A DNA stretch of 64,000 nt from Bacteroidota bacterium (GTDB lineage Bacteria; Bacteroidota; Ignavibacteria; SZUA-365). The stretch spans positions 1 through 64,000 of the forward strand of contig QKAF01000055.1 of NCBI GenBank assembly GCA_003246455.1, read 5' to 3'. The notes beneath the pieces are model-generated. The model made no database searches. It saw only the letters and a program-made list of their open reading frames with translations, and had not been told where the DNA came from. How positions within the stretch are numbered: the first letter of the stretch is position 1; every line of letters begins with the position of its first letter. Below, piece by piece: positions 56,506 through 64,000 of this stretch. The position numbers and the translations under genes are program-made.

Positions 56506-58068
56506 TCAGGCCCTCGGTTTCATGGTAATGACCGGCAGAACGAGTTCCTCGAGCGACATGCCGCCATGCTGGAAGCTGTCGCGGTAGTAGGTGAGATACT
56601 TGTTGTAATCGGTCGGATACACGAAGTAGTAATCCTCCTTCGCGATGACATAGTTCACGGTCATGCCGCGGCGGGGGAGCTTGTACTCTTCCGGGTTCTT
56701 GATGTACATCGCCTGCTTGCCTTCCGCCTTCACATTGCGTCCGTACTTGTAGCGCAGGTTCGTGGAGGTCTCGCGGTCGCCGAGCACTTTGCTGCCGCGG
56801 AGACAGCGGACGCTGCCGTGATCCGTCGTCACCACGACCGTCGCATTGGGTGTGCGCGCGATCTGCCGGAACATGCTCAGCAGGGAGGAATGGGTGAACC
56901 AGGTGTTCGTCAGGGAACGGTAGGCGGATTCGTCCGGGGCGATCTCCTTGAGAATCGGATAATCGGACCGGCTGTGTGCCAGCATGTCCACGAAGTTCAC
57001 GACGATGGCCGTGAGGTGATTCTTCACGAAGGCGGAAATGTTGCCCACCATCTGTTTGCCGTATTCCGGATCGATGATCTTGATGTACTTCAGATCGTTC
57101 CGCAGCTTGATGCGGCGGCGCTCCAGCAGCTTCTCGAGAAATTCCTTTTCGTACTTGTTCATCGAGTAGTCGTCATCGTCCTTGCTCGCCCACAGATCGG
57201 GAAACACGCGTTCGATGTCACTGGGGAAATAACCGGAGAAAATGGCGTTCCGCGCATAGGGCGTAGCCGAAGGCAGAATGCCGAGGTAGAAGTCCTTTTC
57301 GATGGTGTAGAGGTCGCGCAGATGCCGCTCCATGACCAGCCACTGATCGTAGCGCATGCAGTCGATGACGAAGAAAAACACCGGTCCCTTCGTGTCGAGA
57401 TGCGGCACGAGGAAGCGGTCGACCACGTGCGGGGATAGCGTGATGGATTCGTCCTGCACCCAGTCGCGGTAATTCTTCTCGACGTACTTGCAGAATTCCT
57501 GGTTGCATTCCTTCCGCTGCGCCGCCATCGTCTGCTGCAGCCCGAGTTCGGGATGCTGATCCAGCTCGATTTCCCACTCGACGAGCTTCTTGTAGATCTC
57601 GGTCCACTCGTCGAGATCCATCGGCCCGAGCAGCTTGACCGACACTTCGTTGAATTCGCGGATGTAATCCTGGGCGGTCTTGTCTCCCACGATGCGTTTG
57701 CCCTGCAGGAATTTCTTCGCAACAAGCAGGATCTGGCTGGGATTGACGGGCTTTGTCAGATAATCGCTGATCTTCTCGCCGATCGCCTCCTCCATCACGC
57801 TCTCTTCCTCGTTTTTCGTCACCATCACGATGGGGAGATCGGGCTGCGATTCCTTGATGGTGGTGAGCGTTTCGAGTCCGCCGATGCCGGGCATGGACTC
57901 GTCGAGGAACATCAGGTCCACGGAGTTGCCCTGAACGAAATCAATGGCGTCTTCGCCGTTCGTCACCGTGCTGACGGTATAGCCCCGCTGTTCGAGCAGG
58001 AGGATGTGCGAGCGGAGGAATTCCACTTCGTCGTCGACCCAGAGTATATGCCCCTTGTTGTCTGACAT
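56506..58068 (-). CDS. porX: PorX-type response regulator with PglZ (alkaline phosphatase-like) domain
   Basis: A 520-aa two-domain protein. The receiver (residues 1-120) has Asp 12/13 in WVDDE, phospho-acceptor Asp 56 in MFLDESMPG, Thr 84 and Lys 106. A helical linker leads to a PglZ domain (from about residue 205) with FFFVIDCMRYDQW, LPSATPYARNAIFSGYFP and TTDHGSVRC, which supply the metal and nucleophile residues of the alkaline phosphatase superfamily. In Porphyromonas and Flavobacterium, PorX with sensor PorY controls the type IX secretion system. It heads an eight-gene operon. Confidence 0.94.
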   Translation of the reverse strand: MSDNKGHILWVDDEVEFLRSHILLLEQRGYTVSTVTNGEDAIDFVQGNSVDLMFLDESMPGIGGLETLTTIKESQPDLPIVMVTKNEEESVMEEAIGEKISDYLTKPVNPSQILLVAKKFLQGKRIVGDKTAQDYIREFNEVSVKLLGPMDLDEWTEIYKKLVEWEIELDQHPELGLQQTMAAQRKECNQEFCKYVEKNYRDWVQDESITLSPHVVDRFLVPHLDTKGPVFFFVIDCMRYDQWLVMERHLRDLYTIEKDFYLGILPSATPYARNAIFSGYFPSDIERVFPDLWASKDDDDYSMNKYEKEFLEKLLERRRIKLRNDLKYIKIIDPEYGKQMVGNISAFVKNHLTAIVVNFVDMLAHSRSDYPILKEIAPDESAYRSLTNTWFTHSSLLSMFRQIARTPNATVVVTTDHGSVRCLRGSKVLGDRETSTNLRYKYGRNVKAEGKQAMYIKNPEEYKLPRRGMTVNYVIAKEDYYFVYPTDYNKYLTYYRDSFQHGGMSLEELVLPVITMKPRA

Positions 58069-58114
58069 GTGCGCCGTTTTCTGTTGCTGTGAGGTTTTAT
58101 GATGACCCGAAAAG

Positions 58115-58145
58115 GAAAATTACGAAAGTGGGGGGGGCGAAACAA
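58115..58145 (-). promoter_or_regulatory. promoter of the porX operon
   Basis: On the minus strand TTG (58143-58145), a 20-nt spacer and TAATTTTC (58115-58122), a 7/8 match to TAnnTTTG. It predicts a leader of about 40 nt. It lies back to back with the CNNM promoter about 65 bp away. Confidence 0.6.
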
Positions 58146-58211
58146 GGTAAGATCCCGGTAGTGCCGCGCTTCCAGGGAAGCATCGCCCTGCGCGCGCGGC
58201 GGCGGAGAGAG

Positions 58212-58242
58212 TTGCTTCTGGAGGCGGTTTCCGATAGATTTC
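58212..58242 (+). promoter_or_regulatory. promoter of the CNNM/CBS gene (near-leaderless)
   Basis: TTG (58212-58214), a 20-nt spacer and TAGATTTC (58235-58242), a 7/8 match to TAnnTTTG. The ATG is only 3 nt after the box, as at nusB, so the transcript should start at or next to the start codon. Confidence 0.62.
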
Positions 58243-58245
58243 GCC

Positions 58246-59289
58246 ATGATTCTCCTTGCCCTTATCTGTTTCGCGATACTCCTGCTGTCGTTCCTCTCCT
58301 CGAGCATCGAAGCCGCATTGTTTACCGTCACGGTCGTACAGATCGAACAGATGGTCGAAGGCCGCAAGAGCGGCGCGCCACTCCTGCGCAACAACAAGGA
58401 ACACATCCAGGACTCGATCATCGCCGTGGTGATTCTCAACAACCTTGCGAATATCGCGGGTTCGATCATCGTGGGTGCCATGGCGTCGGAAATCTTCGCC
58501 GACCTGTGGGTCGGAGTTTTCTCCGCCGCGCTCACTTTCATGATCATCCTGCTCGGCGAGGTGGTCCCCAAGACGATCGGGGAACGCCATGCGCCGGATT
58601 ACGCCCGGCACACCGCGCGCATGGTCTTCATTCTCCGCATCGTCTTCAAGCCCGTGATCATGCTGATCAATCTTTTCGTCAGGCCCTTCGGTGTCACCAC
58701 GGAAGCGAAGACCAAGCTCGACGAGGATGAAATCAAGGTCCTCGCGCGGCTCAGTCACCGGCACGGAAATATCCTGGAGATCGAGAGCCAGCTGATCCGG
58801 CGCGTGTTCCAGCTCGACGATATCATGGCGCGCGACATCATGACGCCGCGCACCGTCGTTTTCGCGCTGCGGGCGGCGATGACGCTCGAGGAGGCCGCCG
58901 ACGAACTCTACCGCGCCTCGGTGAGCCGGATCCCGCTCTATGCCGAGGATCTCGACGATATCGTCGGTATCGCGCATATCCGCGACCTCCTTGCCGCGCT
59001 GGCGCGGGGACGCGGGCAGAAAGCGCTGGGGGATTTCGCCGACGAGGTGAGCTTCGTGCCCGACACCGTCAGCGCAAACCGGCTCCTGCAGAGTTTTCTG
59101 AAGAATCGCGAGCACTTTTCCGTGGTTGTCGACGAGCACGGGGGAATGGCGGGAGTGATCACCCTCGAGGACGTGCTCGAACAGCTCGTCGGGGAGATCG
59201 TCGATGAGCATGACCGCGACGTCGACCTGCGCGTCAAGGCGCGGACGCTGCAGGAACTCCGGCGAGGGAAGGGGGGCTATCGCGCCTGA
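58246..59289 (+). CDS. CNNM/CorC-like transmembrane protein with CBS pair
   Basis: A 347-aa protein. The N-terminal CNNM (DUF21) domain has about four helices, with LSSSIEAALFTVTVVQIEQM, ILNNLANIAGSIIVG and LGEVVPKTIGERHA. Two CBS domains follow (MARDIMTPRTVVFAL, VSRIPLYAEDLDDIVGIAHIRDLL; FSVVVDEHGGMAGVITLEDVLEQLVGEI). The C-terminal CorC/HlyC domain found in longer relatives is missing. Family members are linked to Mg2+ or other divalent cation efflux. Often annotated as haemolysin, but nothing here supports a toxin role. No Shine-Dalgarno. Confidence 0.92.
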   Translation: MILLALICFAILLLSFLSSSIEAALFTVTVVQIEQMVEGRKSGAPLLRNNKEHIQDSIIAVVILNNLANIAGSIIVGAMASEIFADLWVGVFSAALTFMIILLGEVVPKTIGERHAPDYARHTARMVFILRIVFKPVIMLINLFVRPFGVTTEAKTKLDEDEIKVLARLSHRHGNILEIESQLIRRVFQLDDIMARDIMTPRTVVFALRAAMTLEEAADELYRASVSRIPLYAEDLDDIVGIAHIRDLLAALARGRGQKALGDFADEVSFVPDTVSANRLLQSFLKNREHFSVVVDEHGGMAGVITLEDVLEQLVGEIVDEHDRDVDLRVKARTLQELRRGKGGYRA

Positions 59290-59323
59290 GAACGGGGATT
59301 AATCAGAGAACCTCGGGGACCGA

Positions 59324-60436
59324 TCACGGAGCGAAACGGTAGGCGATTCCTCCGCTGAAGATGAGGTGCTTCGCAATACCCGTGCCTGCGAAAATCTGCA
59401 TCGGACCCAGGTAACCCGTCACACCGAGCGTGAGCTTGACCGCCGAATCTTCCAGCGATACCGGCACCGTCTGCGGATCGATGTCGTAGCCGATCTCTTC
59501 CCGGATATTCGCGGGCAGCGTGAAGGTATAGCTGCCTTCGGAGGAGAGGGTCTCGAACGAGAAGCCCGCATAGGGTTCGATCCAGTCGAAGCGCCGGCTG
59601 GCGTGCACGTTGATGGCGAAGAGGTCGGTGGTCGCTTCGAGCTTGGCTTTCGTGATGCCCACTTCATTCTTGATCGTGGAGTGCTGGAAGCCCACCTGTA
59701 CCGCGGCGTCGACCGGGGAATCGTCGAGCCAGTTGGTGAATGCGTGTTTGACGGCGATCCCGAAAAACGAGAATTTGCCGATGTTTTCGTCGAAGACGAC
59801 GGGGGGAATGTACCGCAGCAGCATTTCCGTGCTGTAATAGGATCCGATCGTCAGCTGCGGGACCGCCGCGACCACGGTGCTCTGATTGGTTCCGGGGGTA
59901 AGACTCAGTTCGCTCGGAAGCCGGGCCAGGGTTGCGCTGTCGATGCCCGCCACGTTCTGGCGAATGTACTCCTTCGGGATCGTGAAACCGCTGCCGTCGC
60001 TTCCGAACACCGTGGCGGTCGTCACATCCGTCTCCAGCTCTCCGGCTGCGGCGGCACCGCGAAGCTGCGCCTTGAAATAGTTGAGCTGAACGACGCGGAG
60101 CCACTCCTGCGAAAGCGGGGTGTAGGGATTCGGATTGTCCTCGAGCGGAAGGTGCGCGGTGAAGGTGCGTTCGTCGTCGAGCACGAATGCGACCATGGAC
60201 CGGACGGAGATGTCGAAATACAGCGCGTTCTCTTTCGGAACATACGCCCGGTTGTAGAACGCGTCATTCGCGCCGACGTTGGAAACGATGACGAGCGGAC
60301 TCATGAACCCTGTTGCGTTGGCTTCGAACAGCTCACGCGAATAGTCCTCGAGCAGCGCCTTGGTGTCGAGCTGAACCTGTGCGGCGGCGGTCACCGACAG
60401 AAGCAAAAGGAAAAACCCGGTGATTATTCCACGCAT
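59324..60436 (-). CDS. DUF6588-type outer-membrane protein B
   Basis: A 370-aa secreted protein. After the signal peptide MRGIITGFFLLLLSVTAAAQ it shares its layout with the upstream gene: an N-terminal segment leading to VPKENALYFDISVRSMVAFV, PQLTIGSYYSTEMLLRYIP, then DENIGKFSFFGIAVKHAFTNWL and a barrel-like end (HLIFSGGIAYRF). That pattern fits the DUF6588 family of Bacteroidota (recognised from memory). GGGGG lies 5 nt before the ATG at 60436; a longer frame would overlap its neighbour. Third gene after adk. Confidence 0.78.
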   Translation of the reverse strand: MRGIITGFFLLLLSVTAAAQVQLDTKALLEDYSRELFEANATGFMSPLVIVSNVGANDAFYNRAYVPKENALYFDISVRSMVAFVLDDERTFTAHLPLEDNPNPYTPLSQEWLRVVQLNYFKAQLRGAAAAGELETDVTTATVFGSDGSGFTIPKEYIRQNVAGIDSATLARLPSELSLTPGTNQSTVVAAVPQLTIGSYYSTEMLLRYIPPVVFDENIGKFSFFGIAVKHAFTNWLDDSPVDAAVQVGFQHSTIKNEVGITKAKLEATTDLFAINVHASRRFDWIEPYAGFSFETLSSEGSYTFTLPANIREEIGYDIDPQTVPVSLEDSAVKLTLGVTGYLGPMQIFAGTGIAKHLIFSGGIAYRFAP

Positions 60437-60446
60437 TAAAACCCCC

Positions 60447-61379
60447 TCATAAAGTAAGTCCGAAACCAACGGAAAGATTGTCCTGGATGCCGAAGCTGTA
60501 TTCGGCGGTGAGATCGATGAGCGAGAACAGCGAGAGTGCGCCGCCGACCGCAAAGCGCAGATTACGCCTCGCGAAATTCAGTGTGATCAGTTCGCTGGGC
60601 AGTGCGGGGTCTTCGGGCACGTAGGTGTAGGAGACGTCGATGTCGTAGGACTCGTATCCCACGCCGCCGAAAACCGTCAGGCCTCCGAAGGCCGTACTGG
60701 CCTGCAGCATCCCGGCGGCGCTGCTGCCGTCGACGACATCCCCGATTTCAAAGACCTGGTACCCTGCGACCACCGCCAGATCGAACGGGACGTCGAGATA
60801 GTGCGTCATCTCGTGCTTGAGTCCGCCCCCGTAAAAACTGAATTTCCCGACCTTGTCGTCGAAACGGGAAGGCGGGAGTCCGCGGAGAATGATATCGGTA
60901 CCCAGCAGCGGTCCGAAGGAAAGCTGCGGCATCGCCATCACGAAAGCGCTGAGACCGGTTCCTCCCGGAAACTGGATCGGAGGATTCGACGGCTGGTCGG
61001 AGACCACGGTCGTACCTTCACCGCCCACGACCGTTGCGGTCTGGAATTCGGAGGGATACCCCTGCGATACCAGCAGGGCGGGCAGCCTCGCGGTGAAAAC
61101 GCGATCGGCTTCGGGGATGTAGGTGGAAATGAGCTTTGCGCCGACCCAGATGTGGAAAACCGAATCGACCCGCGCGGTATGGGAATAGCCGCTGTTGATG
61201 GAATAGCCGACCGCGTCGACACCCGGACGGAGATAATCACGCGCGAGTTCCTTCACGCCGAGCTGTTCGAGGAGACCGCCAAGGTCCTGTGCCTTTGCGG
61301 GAGAGGGCAGTATCGCGAACAGCATCGCTGCGAGAAGGATCCCGCCTGCGAATGCGAATGTTTGCCGAATCCGCTTCAT
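60447..61379 (-). CDS. DUF6588-type outer-membrane protein A
   Basis: A 310-aa paralogue of the downstream gene. Signal peptide MKRIRQTFAFAGGILLAAML to AKAQ, then LGVKELARDYLRPGVDAVGY, MPQLSFGPLLGTDIILRGLP, DDKVGKFSFYGGGLKHEMTHYL and C-terminal strands YSFGIQDNLSVGFGLTL. The shared GKFSF(F/Y)G(I/G)(A/G)(V/L)KH motif ties the pair together. Its start is 8 bp after the adk stop, so it is co-transcribed with adk. Function unknown; it looks like an outer-membrane barrel. Confidence 0.78.
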   Translation of the reverse strand: MKRIRQTFAFAGGILLAAMLFAILPSPAKAQDLGGLLEQLGVKELARDYLRPGVDAVGYSINSGYSHTARVDSVFHIWVGAKLISTYIPEADRVFTARLPALLVSQGYPSEFQTATVVGGEGTTVVSDQPSNPPIQFPGGTGLSAFVMAMPQLSFGPLLGTDIILRGLPPSRFDDKVGKFSFYGGGLKHEMTHYLDVPFDLAVVAGYQVFEIGDVVDGSSAAGMLQASTAFGGLTVFGGVGYESYDIDVSYTYVPEDPALPSELITLNFARRNLRFAVGGALSLFSLIDLTAEYSFGIQDNLSVGFGLTL

Positions 61380-61387
61380 ATGATCAG

Positions 61388-61942
61388 CTACCTCAGACTT
61401 TCAATGCCGTCAATGATCTGTTTCGTGATCGACTCGATCGTCCCGACGCCGTGGATATCCAGCAGGATGCCGCGGTCGCGGTAGTATTCCGCCAGCGGTT
61501 CGGTCTTGTCGTGGTAGATGCGGAGACGCCTGCGGATGGTTTCCAGCTCGTCGTCCTGACGTCCGCGCGTACTGAGCCGCTTCAGCAGCTCCTCTTCGGG
61601 GACAAGCATGTTGAGGACGGCATGGATGCTCGTTCCATCCGGCATCATGATCTCAAGGGCTTCCGCCTGCTTCGGGGTGCGCGGGAAACCGTCGAGGAGA
61701 AAGCCGTGTTCCGTGTCGGGTTCCAGGAGGCGGGTGCGTACCATTTCATTCGTCACCGTATCAGGAACCAGTTCACCGGCTTCGGAATACCTCTTGGCCT
61801 CGATGCCGAGCGGACTGTCGTTGCGTATGTGCTCCCGGAAAAGATCTCCGGTGGATATGTGCGGAATATTATAGTGCTTCGCAATAATCAGGGACTGGGT
61901 TCCTTTGCCGGCACCGGGAGGTCCAAATATCAGAAGCCGCAT
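61388..61942 (-). CDS. adk: adenylate kinase
   Basis: A 184-aa short-form adenylate kinase converting ATP + AMP to 2 ADP. GPPGAGKGTQ is the P-loop; HISTGDLFREHI, GFLLDGFPRTPKQAEAL and RLSTRGRQDDELETIRRRL are the AMP-binding and catalytic motifs. The long zinc LID insertion is absent, hence the short length. GAGGACGAC precedes the ATG. First gene of an operon with two DUF6588 genes. Confidence 0.97.
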   Translation of the reverse strand: MRLLIFGPPGAGKGTQSLIIAKHYNIPHISTGDLFREHIRNDSPLGIEAKRYSEAGELVPDTVTNEMVRTRLLEPDTEHGFLLDGFPRTPKQAEALEIMMPDGTSIHAVLNMLVPEEELLKRLSTRGRQDDELETIRRRLRIYHDKTEPLAEYYRDRGILLDIHGVGTIESITKQIIDGIESLR

Positions 61943-62063
61943 GTCGTCCTCGAAATGATGGATGGGTTTGCGCGTGAGCGAAAGGGAATTTAAAGCAAAG
62001 AAAGTAAGGATTTTCAGGTATGGAACAAATCAGATATCCTCGATCATCATTGGGGATAGCGCA

Positions 62064-63188
62064 TCAGGCGGACTCCCGTCCGGCCCGGGTCGCGGCATGC
62101 TTGACCGCGAGCTGGCCGCAGGCGGCATCGATGTCCCTGCCGGAGCTGGACCGCAGCATGACCGTGACTCGCAGAGCGCGCAGCTGCCGCGCGAATTCCT
62201 CGATGTGTTCGCGTGGCGGCGAGCGGAGTTCCAGCGGCAGTCCTTCCGGATATGCGGATGCGATGGGATGAAAAGGAATGATGTTGACCTTGCTCGGGAC
62301 GCGGCGCGAAAGCCTGGCCAGCCGGCGTGCGTCGATCTCCTGGTCATTCAGACCGTCGAACAGGATATACTCCCACGTGACCCTGCGGCGCGTCTTCTGG
62401 TAATAGTATTCGGCTGCGGCGAGGATGTCCGCCAGCGGGAATTTCTTGTTGATGGGCATGAGCCGGCGGCGCAGATCGTCGGTCGTTGCGTGAAGCGAGA
62501 CGGCGAGTTTGATCTTTCGGTCTTCGTCGGCCAGACGCCGGATGCCGTCGACGAGCCCCGCAGTCGACACGGTGATGTGGCTGGCGGCGATACCCCCGGA
62601 CTTTTCATGCGTGAGAATCTCGACCGACCGCATCACGTTCTCGTAATTGAGCATCGGTTCACCCATCCCCATGAATACCAGGTTTGTGATGCGCTGGTCG
62701 CTTCGCTGCTGCACGGCCAGGTACTGCCCGAGGATTTCCCCCGGGGTCAGGTTGCGTTTCAGCTTCATCGACGCTGTCGCGCAGAATTTGCAGTCCAGCG
62801 GACAGCCCACCTGCGTCGAGACGCAGATCGTGAGCCGTCGGGGCTGGCCTTCGTCCTCGCTTTCGGAGGGAATCAGCACGGTTTCGATTTCGCGTCCGTC
62901 CGCGAGACGCAGAAGGAACTTCCGCGTTCCGTCGATGCTGTGCTGTTCCCGCAGCACCTCCGGATGCACGATGGCGAAGCGACGCGCGAGTTCTTCGCGA
63001 AGCGCGACGGGAAGGTTGGCGCATTCGTCGAACGCATCCACGCCGGCGCGATACAGCCAGTGGAAAAGCTGATCTCCGCGATAGCGCGGCAGCTGCGCGG
63101 CAGCGCAGGTTTCCCGCAGCTCTTCGAGCGTCTGTCCGAAAAGGTTGGGGAGGGGCGTCGCGGTTCCGGCGGTTTTTTCCTGATCCAT
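62064..63188 (-). CDS. rlmN: dual-specificity 23S rRNA/tRNA adenine-C2 methyltransferase RlmN
   Basis: A 374-aa radical SAM enzyme. The cluster motif is Cys 129-x3-Cys 133-x2-Cys 136 (CPLDCKFC). GMGEPMLNY, VSTAGLVDGI, LAVSLHATTD and the C-terminal methylated Cys in DIDAACGQL are typical. It methylates A2503 of 23S rRNA and A37 of some tRNAs. A longer in-frame start at 63320 was rejected because the conserved region begins soon after 63188. TACATTCC lies 3 nt before the ATG, a possible -7 box without a clear -33 TTG. Confidence 0.95.
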   Translation of the reverse strand: MDQEKTAGTATPLPNLFGQTLEELRETCAAAQLPRYRGDQLFHWLYRAGVDAFDECANLPVALREELARRFAIVHPEVLREQHSIDGTRKFLLRLADGREIETVLIPSESEDEGQPRRLTICVSTQVGCPLDCKFCATASMKLKRNLTPGEILGQYLAVQQRSDQRITNLVFMGMGEPMLNYENVMRSVEILTHEKSGGIAASHITVSTAGLVDGIRRLADEDRKIKLAVSLHATTDDLRRRLMPINKKFPLADILAAAEYYYQKTRRRVTWEYILFDGLNDQEIDARRLARLSRRVPSKVNIIPFHPIASAYPEGLPLELRSPPREHIEEFARQLRALRVTVMLRSSSGRDIDAACGQLAVKHAATRAGRESA

Positions 63189-63222
63189 GACGGAATGTAG
63201 TAAATTCGAGTGGAAAATCGAC

Positions 63223-63253
63223 TTGTACACCGTGAAGCACCATGCTACATTAC
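63223..63253 (+). promoter_or_regulatory. promoter of the DUF2279 gene
   Basis: TTG (63223-63225), a 20-nt spacer and TACATTAC (63246-63253). The box matches TAnnTTTG at 6 of 8 positions. It predicts a start about 40 bp before the GTG start codon. Confidence 0.45.
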
Positions 63254-63297
63254 ATGGAATATGCTGAAACCGCTTTATCATTCTGATTCTACACACC

Positions 63298-64000
63298 GTG
63301 CATCGCATCACAATCCCCACGCTTCTTCTCTTCGCTCTCTGCAGCGCTCATACGCTTACCGCCCAGGAATCTTCAGGCATCGCACCGCTTCCCGCAGCTC
63401 TCTCCGGCCCGGGCATCGCCACGGCATTCCGTGCGGATGCGACTGATGCCGCGGGAGAGGCCGTTCGGACGCCCGGTTTTTCGGAGAATGTCGTGTCGGG
63501 AAACCCGGAAGTGCGAGGCGCGGAATCCGACAGCGTGAAGGAGGCGGTGCCGTTCGACGGGTACGATCCGGAGGTGACGCACTGGCAGTGGGGGCATGCC
63601 GCGATCGTCGGCGGCGTTCTCGGCGCGGCCGTGACCGGCATTCACATCTACCAGCAGAATGCCTGGTGGAAGGACCAGCGTACGAGTTTCCATTTCCAGA
63701 ACGACGCGGATTACGCGCTCAACGTCGACAAGGCCGGACATTTCTTCGGCGGCGCCTTCGGTTCCTTTCTCGGACGCAAGTCTCTCGAATGGTCCGGGGC
63801 TTCGAAGACCACCGCTGTCTGGGGCGGTTTCGCCCTGGGTGCGCTGTTCGAGCTGTACGTGGAATTCGAGGACGGTTTCGCCCGTGACTGGGGATTCAGC
63901 CCCGGCGACGCGACCGCCGACGTCATCGGTGCCGCATGGCCTCTTGCACAGCATTACGTGCCCGGAATGGAGTTCGTGCAGCCCAAGTTCTCGTATTTCC
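63298..64000 (+). CDS. DUF2279 (YfiM-like) family protein, partial at window end
   Basis: An open frame from GTG 63298 runs to the end of the window without a stop (at least 234 residues). It starts with a signal peptide (MHRITIPTLLLFALCS to LTAQ, reading GTG as Met). A variable linker is followed by a conserved membrane-associated part: a helix in GHAAIVGGVLGAAVTG, NAWWKDQRTSFHFQNDADYAL, VDKAGHFFGGAFGSFLG, GGFALGALFELYVEF and WGFSPGDATADVIGA. The DKAGHF...ELYVE...D..AD..GA pattern is that of DUF2279/YfiM proteins, whose function is unknown. An in-frame TGA lies about 35 bp upstream, so GTG is the best start; no Shine-Dalgarno. Confidence 0.85.
   Translation, partial: MHRITIPTLLLFALCSAHTLTAQESSGIAPLPAALSGPGIATAFRADATDAAGEAVRTPGFSENVVSGNPEVRGAESDSVKEAVPFDGYDPEVTHWQWGHAAIVGGVLGAAVTGIHIYQQNAWWKDQRTSFHFQNDADYALNVDKAGHFFGGAFGSFLGRKSLEWSGASKTTAVWGGFALGALFELYVEFEDGFARDWGFSPGDATADVIGAAWPLAQHYVPGMEFVQPKFSYF

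Noticed and set aside
58246-59289. CNNM/CBS gene as a haemolysin
   Set aside because: The name is historical; domains point to a cation-transport-related membrane protein, and no toxin features are seen.
63210-63446. Short plus-strand frame at the right end
   Set aside because: Out of frame with the DUF2279 gene, which continues open to the window end.

Overview
The window is about 64 kb of compact, GC-rich bacterial chromosome with 59 protein-coding genes, two tRNA genes and almost no long gaps. Several signs point to the Bacteroidota-Chlorobiota (FCB) group: a very large secreted protein ending in a type IX secretion (T9SS) sorting domain, a PorX-type response regulator/PglZ protein, a TonB-dependent receptor with a carboxypeptidase-regulatory-like N-terminus, many Bacteroidota-style outer-membrane beta-barrels, and at least eight promoters of the form TTG-N20-TAnnTTnn, which is the Bacteroidota sigma-factor pattern. 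The metK-ahcY pair and the sodium antiporter inside the complex I operon would suit a Kapabacteria-, Ignavibacteria- or Rhodothermia-like lineage, but the sequence alone does not settle which.

Layout. 1-9.6 kb (mostly minus): tRNA-Pro, a lipoprotein, a PilX-like envelope protein, two paralogous Gly-zipper envelope proteins, an MFS exporter with nusB, then an operon of Nudix hydrolase, MutY-like and Ogg glycosylases (a full 8-oxoguanine defence set) with an orphan ABC ATPase. 9.9-12.4 kb (plus): citrate synthase and a divergent YchF. 12.5-22.1 kb (minus): the membrane-arm half of complex I (nuoJKLMN) with an NhaD antiporter between nuoM and nuoN, followed by nnr and a VanZ-like gene. 22.2-25.2 kb (minus): pabA-pabB-pabC for p-aminobenzoate, and tRNA-Thr. 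25.3-31.6 kb (plus): metK-ahcY behind a structured leader, a fumarylacetoacetase-family enzyme, an M23 peptidase and a four-helix-bundle gene flanked by inverted heptamer arrays. 31.7-37.2 kb (minus): a beta-barrel and the T9SS cargo protein. 37.4-40.5 kb (plus): an Asp-rich NfeD-like membrane protein paired with flotillin, and a lipoprotein. 40.6-47.6 kb: an ABC-F ATPase, three small barrel-like proteins, an M20 dipeptidase and a THUMP-like methyltransferase. 47.7-51.6 kb (plus): TonB receptor, polyprenyl sugar-phosphate transferase and a small membrane protein. 51.7-58.1 kb (minus): an eight-gene unit porX-tsaE-tsaB-accD-panC-panD-nucleotidyltransferase-tsaC. 58.2-64 kb: a CNNM/CBS protein, adk with two DUF6588 proteins, rlmN, and a DUF2279 gene running off the end.

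The genes are mostly housekeeping (respiration, folate, CoA, SAM cycle, fatty acids, t6A tRNA modification, DNA repair) mixed with lineage-specific cell-envelope proteins. The least explained parts are non-coding: five degenerate arrays that all have a 7-bp period, a family of GGACGAGCC-type palindromes, the metK leader, and promoters so close to start codons that the messages should be nearly leaderless. No CRISPR array, prophage, transposase or rRNA was seen.
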